Source of the DNA: Undaria pinnatifida
Taxonomy: Eukaryota > Sar > Phaeophyceae > Laminariales > Alariaceae
Direction: 5' to 3'
Assembly: GCA_012845835.1 (NCBI GenBank)
Contig: JABAKD010000025.1
Span: forward strand, 11,043,264 to 11,107,263
DNA length: 64,000 bases
A program made the position numbers and the translations under genes. This document shows, in pieces, positions 24,001 through 34,782 of the stretch. The notes beneath the pieces were generated by a model. The model was not told the origin of the DNA. It worked only from the letters and a program-made list of their open reading frames with translations, and did not search any database. Positions within the stretch are counted from its first letter, which is position 1. The number at the start of each line of letters is the position of its first letter.

Positions 24001-26190
24001 GGAGTTGATGGCTGAGGCGCTAGGCATTACCAAGGCAGAACTGTGGCGAAATACGGCCGTTCATGGACAGCCAGGACCGAAGGGCAAGAAGAAAAGACGC
24101 AAATGTGGAATATGGTTCAGTACCCTATTCGTTGACAAAATCATGGACATCGTCGGTGTCTCTTTTCAGAGGAAGATGTCGGCAATGCACCAAGCGAAAT
24201 TGGCCACGTCGCAGAGTTCGTCAATCCGCCGGGTGGAATGAACCAGAAGAGGTCAGGCACAAAACGAGCGACGCATCGACGGGTTGACAGAAAGCGCCAC
24301 CGACGCGAGAGGATAGAAGAGGCATATTGCGAATATATATTTAACGCATAATTGAAGACGCCAGGCGTTGGGTACGATAACAGCAGGTGAATGCGGGCCA
24401 ATGCCGCTGTAGAAACTCAAATATCCTGGCCGTCACAAGCTGCATTGAATGTCTTGATGGGGCTGCCCCGTCAACATCCACACCCAGGGAAACGCATCAT
24501 GGTACGCTTTGAGGCCGACCACATCGTGTGTCGTACATGCTGCGCGAACGTTTCCAATTGATGATGTCGTAGACGACCCCGTTTAACGCCAATGACGTGT
24601 GGAACACAGCGTCTCGCGCTTGTTTCTTTAGCAGCGGGTGATTTAAGACCCTCGTTTACTTTGCTCAGAGGTCGCAGGTTCCTAGTTTACAGATTCTCTC
24701 TGGATCAGATACAGGTAAGGTGTTCCGGCATACACTTTGTCCGGGAAGGATCGAGATGGTTTATTTTTCGAAAGAGGGTGCAAGGTGCCGACCACTACAT
24801 AGTACCTGGCGGGTCCAGCCATGTTGACCGCGAGGCCACCGAGAGGGTTGACCAGGAAGCCGTCCTCGTCTCCGGCCGGTACCTGCTCGCATGTGTCGAA
24901 GTCGCCTTCGGAAATACACTCGATCAGGGCGTCGAAGGCATCGCTGTCCACCTGGAGCGTGGCAGGTATGGACGACAGCAGCGAGATATACGATACACGA
25001 TGCGCGGATACAACTCAACATTGGAGCTAACTAGACAGTACCATCCGCGAAGCGTACAGCATATATATATATATGTAGAACACGTACACGATAAGCTATC
25101 GTACCTTTGTTGAGTGGTTTCGTAGGTAAGGAGGCAGGGTAAGGTCAGTCAGAGGCCTTTGGGTATCAACGTAAAGCCCTCACCGCCCCGTTCAGTACAT
25201 CTTCGCCAAATGCCTCTACGTGCTGCGACTTCTTGCGGAGCACCTACAGTAGATAGGAATACCGACCTGACATTTTTAATTCGATAGCTGCGCGGGGTTA
25301 CTCTCTCAGTTCTCACCGCAGAAATATACATCACAGGGGGGTTTACCTGTCCTAGGCTGTCGTGGGGAAGCGACTTGTGGAACGTGGCGGCGGAGGAGCG
25401 GTCTCCGTTGTTGACGTGTCGCGTATCCTCTGACGCCGTGAATTCGGTCTCTGCCCAGTCGATCCGCTGGGTCAGCACGTTGGAAGCTCTCTCCGCAGGC
25501 TGTGCGACACATCCAAAGGCATGTGGTAACAGGGGAAACAATAAACGTCAATTTGGAACAATACATGATCGTAGACGTGCATGCCTTCAGCCGTCGCTAT
25601 GGCAACTAGGGAGGCTGCGGCGAGCTAGGTCAGTTGATCCAACGTTGCAGTACTAACCGAGGCATGCCGAACAGGGGTATAGTTTCGTTTCACATTGCTT
25701 ACTTCCTCTGTTTGAAAAACGTGTTGATGGCGTTTTATCACAGAGGTATTAACGTCTAGGTCGAGGGCCAGGTTTTTCCAGTATGGTGGGCTGATTGTAT
25801 CAAGGAGCGGACATGTGCATGTGCATAACGTGGCCAGGTTTTAATGCTGAATAGATTGCAATCACCTCTTGAGACGGAATTCCAGACGGAACCAACCCTT
25901 GCTATCGCGCTCCCTAGGTAATATGGTACACACCAATCTAAAGTGTCGGTACTCACCGTCCCATTGACATCTAGGGCATCATCTGTCACAGGTCGGGGAC
26001 GAGGGTGCCTTTGGAGACGACGCGAGCCATTGCTGTCCAAGGAGTTGGTCGAAGGTGATCCGATCGCATCCACACCCCGAGTTGGGCCGTGATCATTTCC
26101 GTCTTGTCTTAGAGATTCCCCATTGGAACCGGGAAACAACCCCAGAGCGATCACGGCCATAGCACCGGCGGATCCTGCAAGCCCCTTCAT
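18098..26190 (-). CDS. vHPO: Vanadium-dependent haloperoxidase, copy 2 (14 exons)
   Basis: Tandem paralogue of copy 1 with the same 14-exon structure: 26190-25957, 25499-25347, 24951-24806, 24040-23992, 23447-23354, 22871-22738, 22336-22226, 21679-21576, 21219-21012, 20701-20540, 19690-19607, 18926-18775, 18577-18493, 18241-18098. The product is 619 residues. I found about seven exon differences from copy 1 (exons 1, 6, 9, 10, 12 twice, 14), all synonymous, so the predicted protein is the same, with intact KW...ARPE, YPSGH and GR-X5-H pockets. An in-frame ATG lies 42 bases upstream (26232) because copy 1's 52-bp leader segment is missing here. I keep the start at 26190 because it is shared with copy 1 and gives the signal peptide directly. 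Its stop lies 7.8 kb from the start codon of copy 1, so each copy probably has its own promoter. Confidence 0.94.
20070..20318. repeat. Dispersed repeat inside intron 10 of vHPO copy 2
   Basis: Same position and sequence as the repeat in copy 1, with a few substitutions. It was therefore present before the unit was duplicated. Confidence 0.65.
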
Positions 26191-26500
26191 CGTGCTAACC
26201 GAATTCTCCCTTGAGAAGTACTCGTTTGGCAAGATTTATTTGTCAATTGCGCCGACGAGCTTGTCACAACAGAGTACACATATAGTTTTCGAGTTTAGCA
26301 CTTTTGTCAATCCATCAGCGCGCTACCTTGTTCACTGCACAAGAAATATTTGTTTGAAGAAGCGAGACAGAGTGCGGCAACGCCCCCCCCCCCCCCGCCC
26401 GCATTCACATACGCTGCCGCACACGCAGGGAGGCGTCCATTCTATTCTTTGTAGTGGCAACTTGACGCGGCGTGCCTCGCACAGTTGAGATCTCACCTAG
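26191..26500 (-). promoter_or_regulatory. Putative leader/promoter region of vHPO copy 2
   Basis: Counterpart of the copy 1 upstream region, lacking 52 bp about 34 bases before the start codon. The poly-C run (26383-26396, 14 C) is retained. The TATATG-like stretch differs by one base (TATAG in plus-strand reading near 26282). The difference could change leader length or expression between otherwise identical genes; no functional site is demonstrated. Confidence 0.3.
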
Positions 26501-27850
26501 GCTGTGCTCGTAGGGGTACTCGTAGTCATGCACAGAACGTCATACGTCAACAAATGACTCAACTCTCGTGATAAGGTCTAGAGGCTCGTTATCCACTGAG
26601 CTTAAGTCGTTAGATAATGGTGTAGCAAGCCGCATTTTCCCGTTGACTGCTTCAGTTTACTGCAGTAAGTCTCGACCGGTCGGCAGCCAAGAATATGTGG
26701 TACGTCCATTCATTCCCCGAGTTGTCGCCGCAATTTCCGACTCTACTGTGATCTAGTCCGGTAACATGTATCTCGTCCATCACAACCCCTTTTCGGAGCC
26801 TCTATGTCCAACGGAGCTGCTTGTATTGCCTGCTTTCGAACCTGAGACGTGGTGTGCCCGCATGCACCTCTTGGGGTATCTTAGCGAATACCAATATTTT
26901 CTCACTACTGTAAAACGTTCTAAGATTAGGTCCATTCAGGTCCACTTACTCTGTGAGATATCCGAGGCTGGAAGTGAGTTCGCCCGGACGGTCGATGTGC
27001 TCCTCTCGTGCGACGGTAGACAATGGTTTGCTTCGAATACAACTGGGCGGTGCTGACAGTGGAATGACAACGGTGGGTTCGGAACCACGACGGTACCTAT
27101 CCGTCCGCGGTCAACGTCATCCGCCACATCCTTGTAGCGGTAGAAGGTATTTTCCTGCAAGCTTCCGGACGTGGAGCTACAAATAAATACACTCTGTGGT
27201 CTTGTTCATTTTGTAATGTGTTTATCTTGAAGGCAAAATCGCAGAACAGTTGTATGCACCACTCCATTGATGTCCACATTTCCTTGTTCTCTTCATGATA
27301 CGTGCGTAGCAACCCAATTCGAAATTGAATCCATTCTCCGGGACAAAATGCTCCGAATTTGTGTGAGATAATATATTATGCAGTTCGCCCGAAATAAAGT
27401 GGTTGGCTCTCAGGTTTGTGACTTGCTGTACTACATGTGAGTTGCTGTGCTACGTAGTCCACATATGGAACTCGTCGTGCCTATCTCTTGGCCTATGGTC
27501 ACTGACCAAAGCCGACCGTATTCGTTCTTTAGTTTCGACGCAGGGATTACTCGATGACTTCTCCCGTGTACATTCCCAGGGATGCGGTGGACGAAACTTT
27601 TCGACAAACCACATTGGGTTTTGGTTGGGGTAAGAAGCATCCGGCACCTTTTTCTTGTATCATGCAGATCTCACCATGGATACGCACGTGTGTATCGTGT
27701 TTATTGGTACGTTTAGTCTAGACTAGAGATAACTAACATTGACATGCACACACAGAGTATAGTATAAGTACTCTGACGCCATTATTAGCGCATGCATGTT
27801 GAGTTCCTGGGATGCATACTTGGACACCGTATATTTTTGGATCGTGGCCT

Positions 27851-28300
27851 GTGTGTGTGTGTTCTTCACATTAAACCGTTCTTCTACTCGTCGACATCCA
27901 GCACACCCAGTGTCCGTACTGATTCTTCACCCTAGAAAGATCAGCTCTGTGGTCACAAGCCACGACACATAGATAATGCATCGTAATGCATTCGACAACG
28001 CAATGTCATGCCCTAGTACTGGGTACGACAGGCACAACATACATACGTCAGCAACAGAAATACATTGGAAGAGAGAAATACGAAATAAACAAAAACAAAA
28101 ACAAAAACAAAAACAAAAAACAAAAACAAAATAAGAAAACAAACAAAAACAAAGATAAAAATAAAACAAAAAATGAAACAAACAAAATGAAGGGGAAATC
28201 GAAGAAACAACCCAACCGCAAAGGAGAGCCAAAGCTCGGAAAAGAAACATAATAAAATGAAATAAAATAAAGTAAAGTAAAACCAAAATAATCCTGTCCT
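27851..28300 (+). mobile_element. Retroposon-like insertion with A-rich tail, unit 2 only
   Basis: About 450 bases absent at the equivalent point of unit 1 (near 11974, GTGGCCTGTACGAG). It begins with a (GT)n run, has a 0.2 kb body, then a long A-rich tail of AAAAAC and AAAATA-type repeats. CCTGT occurs at both junctions, suggesting a 5-bp target duplication. The 0.22 kb body (27851-28073) recurs inverted at 29009-29241 with two differences that I could see. The A-rich tail suggests reverse-transcribed insertion (SINE-like), but no tRNA-like head is visible. Confidence 0.65.
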
Positions 28301-29008
28301 GTACGAGTGCCAGGCCGGAGTCGTTTATTTAATGTTTCTTGAAAAAGGTAATGGGACGTTGGGACGACCTCTCGCCCTAAATCAATGATGTAAGCGGAAC
28401 AAACCAATTTATACCTTTAATTTATGTGGGTGGGGGCTGCTGTGATAGGTCTGAAACGTTTACCTGGTATAGCACAGCCGTTGTTCGTAGGAACCGTGTA
28501 CGTACATGAGTAAAATATTTAACGCCTGACATATTCGTAGTGGATAATATATCGAACAAACTGTTCTCGAATTTGTATGTGATGTTATACTCTGTTGCCG
28601 TACGAAGTACCCCGCGCCCAGGTACATACAGCATTCTGTACTGGTAAATATATGTTTGTCGGCTTGACGCAAAACCTGTAACAGGTGCCTCTGACATATT
28701 GGTATGATCGTTATCGTCTGCCCATCTTCCCTCCAGTTATCTCCCTTATCGTGGCTAACACCAGCAGTCATATTCAAGGCCCTTTGCCCGACGTGTAAAT
28801 TGGGGTGCACGACATCAGCTGTGGTAGACCTCCAACGGCTTCCTGGCGTATTGTTGCGTCGTATCGTATCGCCCGGTCGAAACAGGTGCTCGAAATGTGC
28901 ACAAACGCTTCAACCATACTCGTTTATTCTATAGAGGCGTTCGTATTTCGTACTTCCATATAAAATAAAGTACTGCGAAAATTATGACGCGCTTGCTGAG
29001 GGTACCAT

Positions 29009-29241
29009 CTCTTCCAATGTATTTCTGTTGCTGACGTATGTATGTTGTGCCTGTCGTACCCAGTACTAGGGCATGAGATTGCGTTGTCGAATGCATTACG
29101 ATGCATTATCTCTGTGTCGTGGCTTGTGACCACAGAGCTGATCTTTCTAGGGTGAAGAATCAGTACGGACACTGGGTGTGCTGGATGTCGACGAGTAGAA
29201 GAACGGTTTAATGTGAAGAACACACACACACACACACACAC
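29009..29241 (-). mobile_element. Second, inverted copy of the retroposon-like element, unit 2 only
   Basis: A 233-bp insertion flanked by the 5-bp direct repeat ACCAT (29004-29008 and 29242-29246); unit 1 has a single ACCAT at the empty site near 12690. The body is the reverse complement of 27851-28073, ending in an (AC)n run (the counterpart of the (GT)n start). It lacks the A-rich tail of the first copy. The two copies form an inverted pair with about 0.94 kb between them. Confidence 0.8.
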
Positions 29242-29759
29242 ACCATACCGCTTGTTTGTCAACATGGTTGGCAAACTTTTTTAAATTGTATATACCCAAC
29301 CCTAATCCTAACCTAATGAAACGCAGCCAAACAAATTAGGGTGAAACCTTCTTCGTGCTGTATCGTACACTGCTGTCTGCGTCAACGATGGTTTCGAACA
29401 TGTGGTACGCTCCACTGCTGCGTTCGCTTGTTCTGTTTTTTTTTTCCTGCTAGGTTCCGACGGGTTTTGTCCGCTCACGCTCCCCATGCACCACCCATGC
29501 CACCAAGAAGCGCTTTGGATCCGGCAGGTACAAATCTAAAAAATAATTATACCAAAAATGGCTTCACTGATTTCAATCGAAATATACGTGTATAGTGCAT
29601 TGATAACAAATTCATCAAACGTGCACTTACTTGCGATTAATTGAAATATAATCAAACATATTCCCCCACCACCCGCACCATCGCCCAGACATAAAACCAC
29701 GCGCATAGCCAACCCCTGCATCTATACGACGCACAGCTGTTAAATGTTTTATACCCTTT

Positions 29760-30200
29760 TTCTTCACCCCCCCCCACCGGCTCACCCCCTCGAACACTCC
29801 GCCCTCTCCTCGCTGGTTGCACGACTTACAGGATATACGCGATAAACTGGTGCATTCCTTCCAAAACCGTCAGAGGTATCCCGTTAAAGGATGCATTGTA
29901 TTCACGCACAGATTGACTTGCCCCGCCTGTCCTCCCCTCCCCCCCCACTCCCTCTTGTCCAAACCCATGCCCCCACGCCCTTCAAAACTCCGCCCTCCCC
30001 CCACCGGTTATACGTCTTAGAGGATACACGTGATAAACTGATGCATTTCCTTCCACAGCTTGCTGTCAGATTTAGTCCCCCTCAAAAACGGGCTTTATAG
30101 TTTCCGCGCAAAGACTGACTAACATCACCCTGTTGACGCTGATAGATACACTGTACCGGGTAGTTCCTAGGGTAGTAGTCGCCGACCTATCCTTAATATA
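29760..30200. repeat. C-rich minisatellite, ~190-bp unit
   Basis: Two clear units with a period of about 191 bases: GATATACGCGATAAACTGGTGCATT near 29832 and GATACACGTGATAAACTGATGCATT near 30023, each followed by CTTCC, a CACGCA/CGCGCAAAGA segment and a C-tract with CCGCCCT. It is the inverse orientation of the G-rich units at 32800-33060 and 35690-35780. Confidence 0.6.
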
Positions 30201-30221
30201 TTGTCAAAATAACAACTACAC

Positions 30222-30360
30222 TCTCCAGCTGTGAGATCGAAGATTTTGTCGAAACTCATCTTCCTCCAAGCTGTCTGTTATACTCCGATCGCGCCTATAA
30301 TATATTACGGGCTGTGTGTCCTTATTAATAAGGATATAGGTCGGCGACCCCCGTTGCAAC
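30222..30360 (+). repeat. CAGCTGTGAG dispersed repeat in the 1.46 kb insertion
   Basis: Diverged member of the family, extended on its right by GGCTGTGTGTCCTTATTAA and AGGTCGGCGAC, the same extension seen at 32730-32765 and 35597-35632. Confidence 0.65.
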
Positions 30361-31792
30361 AATATTTTACCAATTGTATTGTATGACATACTTCAACTCC
30401 GTGAAATCATATTATACCAGGTTTACAATCAGAACACCGCGGACGGTGGTTGGGTGGGATCTATACTTTCAGCTTCTTTTATACCTAAAACATAGCACAA
30501 AGCAAGCTTAAACACTTTGCTAGTCGTTTTCTGAGAGGTATTCTCCAAATATTTCGAAGCATGTATGGGCTGGAGACGACTCAATCACTTTACGTTCGGA
30601 AATTGAAAATCATGTTCTGCGCGTAGAGAAGAGAGGCCTTGAGTTTACGAGGGATACACACAGAACACGTACCACGTATATGCCCAATACTTTTGTCTCC
30701 TCCGTCGTGGACTTTTTTTTTCTTTTTGTTATCTCCCAAGGGTTGGTACTCGAGAACACCGCAGGGAGGTGCGAATCTCCAACGCTGTGTGGACAAGCGT
30801 CCCTCTCAGGCAACGGTCGCAGAATGTGGGCGGTGTTGACGATCACCAGACGAACAGAATTGCTCGGTAAAGAGACAGGATCTCAGGTTGAGATGGGGAC
30901 AGAAGGAAGTGTGAGAAATGTACGAGGGCGCGCCCTCGCACTCCTCTCGGACAAAAGCAACGGGCAACGAGCTGAGGAAGCGTCTGGGAAGACTTCTTGA
31001 GGTTCCTCGAGATGTTGTACCCTTCCTTGTGGCTCGAAGCGTTGGCGATAACGACATCGCTCCGAGAGACGACTTTTCTGGGAGAACGTGCGGAACGTTC
31101 CCGAAGGTTCTATGGTTTGTATTCGGACGCAAGTAGGCAGGTTGGGTTCAGAGCATTGTGACCCACATCTCACACTATAAATATATCGACACTTTTTTTT
31201 CATCGTTCTCCCTCCCTAGATGAACGAGTAACTCCAATCAAGGGCCTCTTAACAGGCTTCTCTCCCCGCTCCGCCCATACCGTAGGTAGCCGCCTTCATT
31301 TATACGGGATAAGACTTCTCCAGTCCTTTCTTCCCTCGTCGTCTCGCATCGAAACGTGCGTGCATACCCGCACTGCAAGACGCTTTCAGCAGTTAGTTGA
31401 TATATTTCCCTTTTTTCTGATTGCAAGTGAAAACTCACGGGTACGACCCACGCGACGGTAATGTATGTTTGTCTCTTATTGGTTTTGTTTCGATTTCCTT
31501 GCTTTTTTTCTGCGGGATTTTGATTGTTCGTCAGCGTGTGTGTAACTTTCGCGTTGTTTACGGCAGTTTCTCTTTCGTACGTGTGTTTGGCACATACATG
31601 TAATGGTGGCTAAGAAGTCCATTTACTGCACACATTTGAACTTGACTCATCGTTCGGAAATGGAATAGAAACATACGTATCATGTGCAACAAACTAGAAC
31701 AGGAGCAAGCTCCCTGTCTGCTCCCCATACTGCAGTAACGGCGTCAACAGCAGTGTAGCAGAATTCTATTCAAAAGAAAAAAAATACACCCC

Positions 31793-31870
31793 TCCAGCTG
31801 TGAGATCGAAGATTTCGTAGAAACTCATCTTTGCAAGCTGTGTGTGATACTCCGATCGCGCGTATTTCCG
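31793..31870 (+). repeat. CAGCTGTGAG dispersed repeat at unit 2/3 junction
   Basis: Same position relative to the unit boundary as the member at 15228, about 100-175 bases before unit 3 begins. Confidence 0.7.
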
Positions 31871-32337
31871 GGTGTGTGTCCTCAAGAATGATTTTTTTTT
31901 CTTTTGCACACATCTACTTTTTCGCTTCTGGACTAGCTTAGCCGTTGTGTCGTCCCTCTCTCTCTCTCTCCTGTTCTTGCCTTCAATTTTTATCGCGAAT
32001 AGGGCTCAGCAAATCCCATTGATCGTCCATTTCTCGTCGATTGATTGTTGCTAACTCACCGCGCCCTCGCGCTATTCGTAAGTCAATTTGTGCGCGAGAG
32101 AAAGTCCTCACGAATTTATACGAGTTGGCACTCGGGGAGATCCGAACTCACGAGACCGACATATACCAGGCTGGAGGATAAGGATAGGTCGGCGACTCCC
32201 GTTGGAATATAATGCAACGCATTTTTTTTCATTTTTGAAATATAATAGGTTAATAACAAGTCGTTAATTATGTTGTTGTGGTTGCGGACGTACGAACGGT
32301 CAACTCCGTGTGATTGGCATCCACTCTATATATATTC

Positions 32338-32775
32338 AACTCGTAATGCGCGCGATCGGAGTATCACACACAGCTTGCAAAGCTGAGTTTCGACGAAATC
32401 TTCGATCTCACAGCTGGAGTGTATTTTCATTTTATATAATATATTTGACTATCATAAAGCATTATTTGTCGATTGATATGACGTTGACGGCACATCATTT
32501 TCATCATGAGAAGAGTATCATACAAATTTTCTTTTAACATTATAAAAAATGAAAATACACTCCAGCTGTGAGATCGAAGATTTCGTCGAAACTCATCTTT
32601 GCAAGCTGTGTGTGATACTCCGATCGCGCGCAAAATGAAAATACACTCCAGCTGTGAGATCGAAGATTTCGTCGAAACTCAGCTTTGCAAGCTGTGTGTG
32701 ATACTCCGATCGCGCGTACTACGAGTTGTGTGTCCTCATTAAGGATATAGGTCGGCGACTCCCCTTGCAAATAGA
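32338..32775. repeat. Cluster of three CAGCTGTGAG repeats, one inverted
   Basis: An inverted member (32338-32425) interrupts homology to unit 1 at position 366. Two direct members follow (32560-32636 and 32645-32775) at the point where unit 1 homology ends for good (32535). The inverted and first direct members face each other across about 130 bases of unit sequence and could form a hairpin. Confidence 0.7.
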
Positions 32776-32905
32776 GTGTAGCTATTAGGGTCAACAGAGT
32801 GATGTTAGGCAGTCTGTGCGCGGAAACAGTAAAAACCGTTTCTGAGGGGGACAAAATCTGACATCTGTGTGTGGAAGGAAATGCCCCAGTTTATCAAATG
32901 AATCC
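32636..32905 (+). repeat. Left ~265-bp direct repeat flanking the G-rich zone
   Basis: Closely similar to 35508-35780 in the same orientation: a CAGCTGTGAG repeat, then GGTCGGCGACT, GTAGCTATTAGGGTCAACAG, TTAGGCAGTCTGTGCGCGG, CTGAGGGGGACAAAATCTGAC and GTTTATCAAATGAATCCTG. A pair of long direct repeats about 2.6 kb apart may mark the ends of a composite or LTR-like element, or an unequal duplication. The ends do not show TG...CA. Confidence 0.7.
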
Positions 32906-32999
32906 TGTAAGGCGAATAACCGGTGAGGGGAGGGCGGAGTTTATAAGGACGTGGGGGCCTGATTTTGATCAAAAGGGCGGGCAGGAGGGGGGGAAGGGG

Positions 33000-33870
33000 G
33001 GGAGGGACAGGTGGGGTAGCTCAATTTGTGCGTGGAAACTATAAATCCTTCTTGTGAGAGTACGGGGGGGGGAAGTTTTTGTGTCGGGCAGGGGGGGGGG
33101 AGGGCTTTATGTCTCGTAGATGTAGGGGTTTGGTATGCGCTTAGTGCTAGGTCTAGGCGATGGTGCGGGTGGTGGGGAAGGAGGGGGCGTTGGGGTCGGG
33201 GGGTTGCAGCAGCGGCATGGACGGCTCTAAACAGATAATGAAGTGATATCCAGTGCGTGGAAGTGTTTATTACTCTGGCGGATATCGGTATTAGTTGGGG
33301 CGTTTGAGCAAGAGAAAGCGAGGAAATAAAAGAAAGACTATATATAAGGGGGGGGGGGGAATATGGGGGCGGGGGGGGGGGGGGGGGGGAGGGGGGTTTA
33401 AGAGGTTTAGGTCACATATAATAGTAATATACACTCCAGCTATGAGATCAAGGATTTGGTCAAAACTCATCTTGGCAACATTGTGCGTGATACTCCGGTC
33501 GTGCGTATGTGGGGAAGGAGGGGGCGTTCGAGGGAGGAAGGGGGGATGAATGAAAGCTACGTTATGGATGGCTAGAAAGATAATGATGTTATATCAATTG
33601 CTTAGAAGTGTGTATTACTCTGGCCGATTTCGATTGTAAGTGGGGCGTTTGAACGAACTGGGCGGGGAACAAAGAGGTGGGGGGGGGGGGGGGGGCAGGA
33701 GGGCGGAGATGAGTTGGAGCTACGGCATGGATGGCTAGAAGGATAACGAGATGATGTCAGCTGGCTGGTGGTGTTTACTACTCTGGTAGATTTTGATTTT
33801 AGGTGGGGCATTTGAGCAAAATAGATCGCGCGGGGGGGGGGGGGGGGGGGGGGGGGGGCATTTCAATATG
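33000..33870. repeat. G-rich minisatellite with long poly-G tracts
   Basis: Repeated module containing GATGGCTAGAA(A/G)GATAA, a TGTTTACTACTCTGG-like block and GTGGGGC(G/A)TTTGA at about 33230-33305, 33565-33655 and 33730-33815, separated by G tracts. The longest run, near 33832-33858, is over 25 G; others are near 33350-33400 and 33680-33697. A CAGCTATGAG family member lies at 33430-33512. The G tracts on one strand could fold as G-quadruplexes and are also where assembly length errors are likely. Confidence 0.7.
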
Positions 33871-33899
33871 TGCGCGGAAACTAAAAACCCTTATAGGGG

Positions 33900-34172
33900 A
33901 CGAATCCGATGGTTGTGGGAAGAAATTCTGGCGAAGGTGAGCCTCTAAGTCGGAGAAGTGCTTGATGTTGTCGATGGCGTCGAGAACATCAAAAACCATA
34001 CGCGCTCGGTTGCCCATGAGACGAAAAGGGGGGCTTCCTTCCGGGGATGAACATTGCCGTTGCAAGTGGGCGACGGAGAGGGCGCGGCCGGCCGTGACGT
34101 GAAGGACGATCAAGTCGGCAACTTTCGATTTGAGGCGGAGAATGTCACCGATAGGATGCTCGTACTTAGTCC
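33900..34172 (-). other. Open frame of unknown identity, possible exon
   Basis: About 90 codons open on the minus strand after a good acceptor (CCCTTAACAG near 34175). It reads YEHPIGDILRLKSKVADLIV and later ARMVFDVLDAIDNIKHF and LEAHLRQNFF. The composition is protein-like (amphipathic, no low complexity), unlike neighbouring repeat DNA. No family is recognised. It could be a captured gene fragment in the repeat block. Confidence 0.25.
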
Positions 34173-34782
34173 CCTGTTAAGGGAACAGCAAAATTTGCCG
34201 TGTTAAGGCCGCATGGTGTGATGACAATGTGCGCATGGGTTACGTTGTACGCAGGTGTAGGATGTAACGTGCTGAAAGACACGAACACTTGTTACAGGAC
34301 GCACAGCCGTAGCTGGAGACGCATTACATAGGAGATGATGCATACACAGGTGGTGGAAGGGATTTGTACCGCAGGAACGCTGGAGGAAGGTGAGGTAGTA
34401 TGGCAGGTTCGAACACGTGCACGTATCCTACACACGCAAACACACAGGGAGTACTGCTGCGCTACACGTGCATGTACTACACACAGCGAGAGCTGCATGG
34501 TGTGCAGAGATTCCGCCGGAGCACGAGGAGGTGGTACGCCGTAAGGTCTGAAGAGGGCGAAGAACACGCAGCCGCAAAGAAGGAGGCGCCTAGAACGAGC
34601 GAAGAGGCTGAGCTGCGACAGCAGAACCAGCGACAGGTAGTACGCAGCAGCTGAACTGAAGGACGCAGTCGCCGCCGCACGCAGACACGGCAGACCACAC
34701 GGGCAGGATCAAACATCAGATGCGCATAAGCTCCAGCGAAACGCCGAGGAGCGCGGTGTATCCGACGAGAGATAGAAAAAGA

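Larger units (their letters stand above)
29728..31190. mobile_element. 1.46 kb repeat-rich insertion, unit 2 only
   Basis: Unit 1 runs straight from CTATATGACAC to TTCATCG near 14490-14510, whereas unit 2 has about 1.46 kb between the equivalent points. It contains a C-rich minisatellite (29760-30200), a CAGCTGTGAG-family repeat (30222-30360) and about 0.8 kb of unassigned sequence with open frames 30680-31000 (plus) and 30806-31203 (minus) that match no family I know. The minisatellite is the reverse complement of the family at 32780-33060, suggesting a common composite element. Confidence 0.55.
15420..31969. repeat. Tandem segmental duplication, unit 2
   Basis: Second direct copy of the unit, about 1.1 kb longer than unit 1. 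The extra length comes from a 483-bp local duplication (about 16530-17010), two retroposon-like insertions (27851-28300 and 29009-29241) and a 1.46 kb repeat-rich insertion (about 29728-31190), offset by the absence of the unit-1 DNA transposon. It holds vHPO copy 2 (18098-26190, minus). Exons and introns match unit 1 base for base apart from isolated differences, which indicates a recent duplication or continuing gene conversion. Confidence 0.95.

Noticed and set aside
27986-28252. Lys/Asn-rich plus frame and Phe/Cys-rich minus frames
   Set aside because: Translation of the A-rich tail of the retroposon-like insertion.
27851-29241. Inverted pair read as the terminal inverted repeats of one large DNA transposon
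   Set aside because: The sequence between the arms is present in unit 1 without them, and each arm has its own target repeat, so they are two separate insertions.
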